Origin: an uncultured Flavobacteriaceae bacterium
GTDB lineage: Bacteria > Bacteroidota > Bacteroidia > Flavobacteriales > Flavobacteriaceae
Direction of reading: 5' to 3'
DNA: 6,237 bases
NCBI GenBank assembly: GCA_938074515.1
Contig: CALJFV010000211.1
Coordinates: 1 to 6,237, forward strand
The position numbers and the translations under genes are program-made. The notes beneath the pieces were generated by a model. The model worked only from the letters and a program-made list of their open reading frames with translations. It had not been told where the DNA came from and did no database searches. Of the stretch, positions 5,355-6,237 are shown in pieces (position 1 is the first letter of the stretch; the number at the start of each line of letters is the position of its first letter).

Positions 5355-6237
5355 TGCAGGGAATTGATTCGATAAAATTTATTCCTCTAGGCCAGCGTGC
5401 TCTGATCATTCAATGGCCAGCAGGCATTGACCCCAAAACCATCACACAAATCTGGCAACTCCGTCAGATACTTTTACATGAATCCATCCGGGATAGCATT
5501 GTAGCTTACCATAGCTTGACTCTGGTATTTATCCGACCTCAAAAAGATTTCGACCCATGGATTGATTGGATTCGAGACTCCTGGATCGGGTCAGATCAGT
5601 CACTTTTAGGGGATTCTTTCCCAGATATTGCCCTGGAACATTTAAAAGAGCCCAAAAATGAGCACCCTAAAATCATTATTAAAGTCCCGGTTTGTTACGA
5701 CCCGGAATTAGCCCCAGACCTAGAGGCTTTTTTAAAGGCAAAAAATCTAAATCTTTCCCAGCTCATCAAAGCACATACGGCTAGAGAATACCCCCTGTAT
5801 TTCTATGGTTTTCAGCCAGGTTTCATGTACTTAGGGGGGCTAAATCCCGACTTGCATCATGCTCGTAAGTCTGTCCCAGCACAGAGCGTACCGGCGGGAA
5901 GTGTTGCCATTGGCGGAGCGCAAACTGGGATTTACCCTAATACCGCCCCTGGGGGCTGGCATGTCATTGGTCGGTGTCCTCTAAAACTTTTCAACCCTCT
6001 TGACCCTGAACCTTGTTTGGCAAAACCCGGAGACCTTATAAAATTCGTGCCTATAAATAAGGACCAATTCCAAGTCTATTTGAGTGAATCACAAACGGCA
6101 TCCCACAAAGCCAGAACCCAGCAGCGAGCGAAAATCAAATTCGGTCAGATTGAGGTTCTTAAATCGGGTATTTATAGTTCGATTCAAGATACAGGGCGAT
6201 TTGGCCATGCGGCCCTAGGGGTTCCCCAGAGCGGGGC
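5354..6237 (+). CDS. pxpBC: 5-oxoprolinase subunit PxpB-PxpC fusion (KipI-KipA), 3' truncated by window end
   Basis: Starts at the ATG overlapping the pxpA stop (TAATG) and stays open to the window end (294 full codons). Residues 1-~245 are PxpB/KipI: FIPLGQRALI (9-18), YGFQPGFMYLGGL (151-163), VPAGSVAIGG (179-188), QTGIYPNTAPGGWHVIGR (190-207), and the closing PGDLIKFVPI. A polar linker (~247-263, rich in Q, R, K and A) follows without a stop. From about residue 264 the sequence is the start of PxpC/KipA: IEVLKSGIYSSIQDTGRFGH (266-285) and ALGVPQSG (287-294). No ATG lies in or near the linker, so an independent pxpC start is unlikely and this is a true fusion. In most bacteria the two subunits are separate genes; fusions are known in the wider urea amidolyase-related family. 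It works with PxpA to hydrolyse 5-oxoproline using ATP. Most of the PxpC domain lies beyond the window. Confidence 0.92.
   Translation, partial: MQGIDSIKFIPLGQRALIIQWPAGIDPKTITQIWQLRQILLHESIRDSIVAYHSLTLVFIRPQKDFDPWIDWIRDSWIGSDQSLLGDSFPDIALEHLKEPKNEHPKIIIKVPVCYDPELAPDLEAFLKAKNLNLSQLIKAHTAREYPLYFYGFQPGFMYLGGLNPDLHHARKSVPAQSVPAGSVAIGGAQTGIYPNTAPGGWHVIGRCPLKLFNPLDPEPCLAKPGDLIKFVPINKDQFQVYLSESQTASHKARTQQRAKIKFGQIEVLKSGIYSSIQDTGRFGHAALGVPQSG

Noticed and set aside
3092..5409. Several 60-180 codon ORFs overlapping the aminotransferase, Nramp-like and pxpA genes (for example 3659-4204 plus and 4121-4306 minus)
   Set aside because: They are alternate-frame shadows of strongly supported genes, with no recognisable domains.

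Overview
This 6.2-kb window most likely comes from a member of the Bacteroidota, probably a free-living Flavobacteriia/Cytophagia-type organism. Three things suggest this: a large secreted zinc metalloprotease of the DUF5117/DUF5118 type common in that phylum, start codons without Shine-Dalgarno sequences, and an intergenic sequence loosely resembling the TTTG / TAnnTTTG promoter type.

Layout. (1) Bases 1-1911, minus strand: one continuous open frame of 637 visible codons. Its first ~548 residues are a signal-peptide-bearing metzincin-like protease (HEXXHXXGXXH plus Met-turn). Residues ~549-637 (bases 1 to ~267) do not belong to that family. They match the C-terminal part of an N-acetyl sugar amidotransferase (WbpG/PseA-type, surface polysaccharide or nonulosonate synthesis). 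The base composition also drops, from about 49% to about 34% G+C. This is an in-frame chimera: a misassembly, or less likely a real rearrangement. (2) Bases 1912-2131: a 220-bp divergent intergenic region with a candidate promoter and a 6-bp-arm dyad. (3) Bases 2132-6237, plus strand: a tight four-gene operon running off the right edge. It encodes an exported class-V aminotransferase-fold PLP enzyme, an Nramp-family membrane protein, PxpA, and a PxpB-PxpC fusion cut off at the window end.

How the genes work together. PxpA, PxpB and PxpC form the prokaryotic ATP-dependent 5-oxoprolinase, which opens 5-oxoproline (pyroglutamate) to glutamate. The Nramp-like protein is encoded directly against pxpA, as in the Bacillus subtilis ycsG-ycsF arrangement. 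It lacks the DPGN and MPH metal-site residues of true Nramp metal importers, so it is more plausibly the uptake system for 5-oxoproline or a related compound than a Mn/Fe transporter. The leading gene encodes an isopenicillin-N-epimerase-like PLP enzyme with a Tat-like leader. Its position suggests it acts on an extracytoplasmic amino acid or peptide connected to the same pathway; its reaction cannot be read from the sequence.

The most interesting points are the metal-site-less Nramp homologue in a 5-oxoprolinase operon, the exported PLP enzyme leading that operon, and the chimeric junction near base 265. No RNA genes, insertion sequences, CRISPR arrays or clear terminators were seen.
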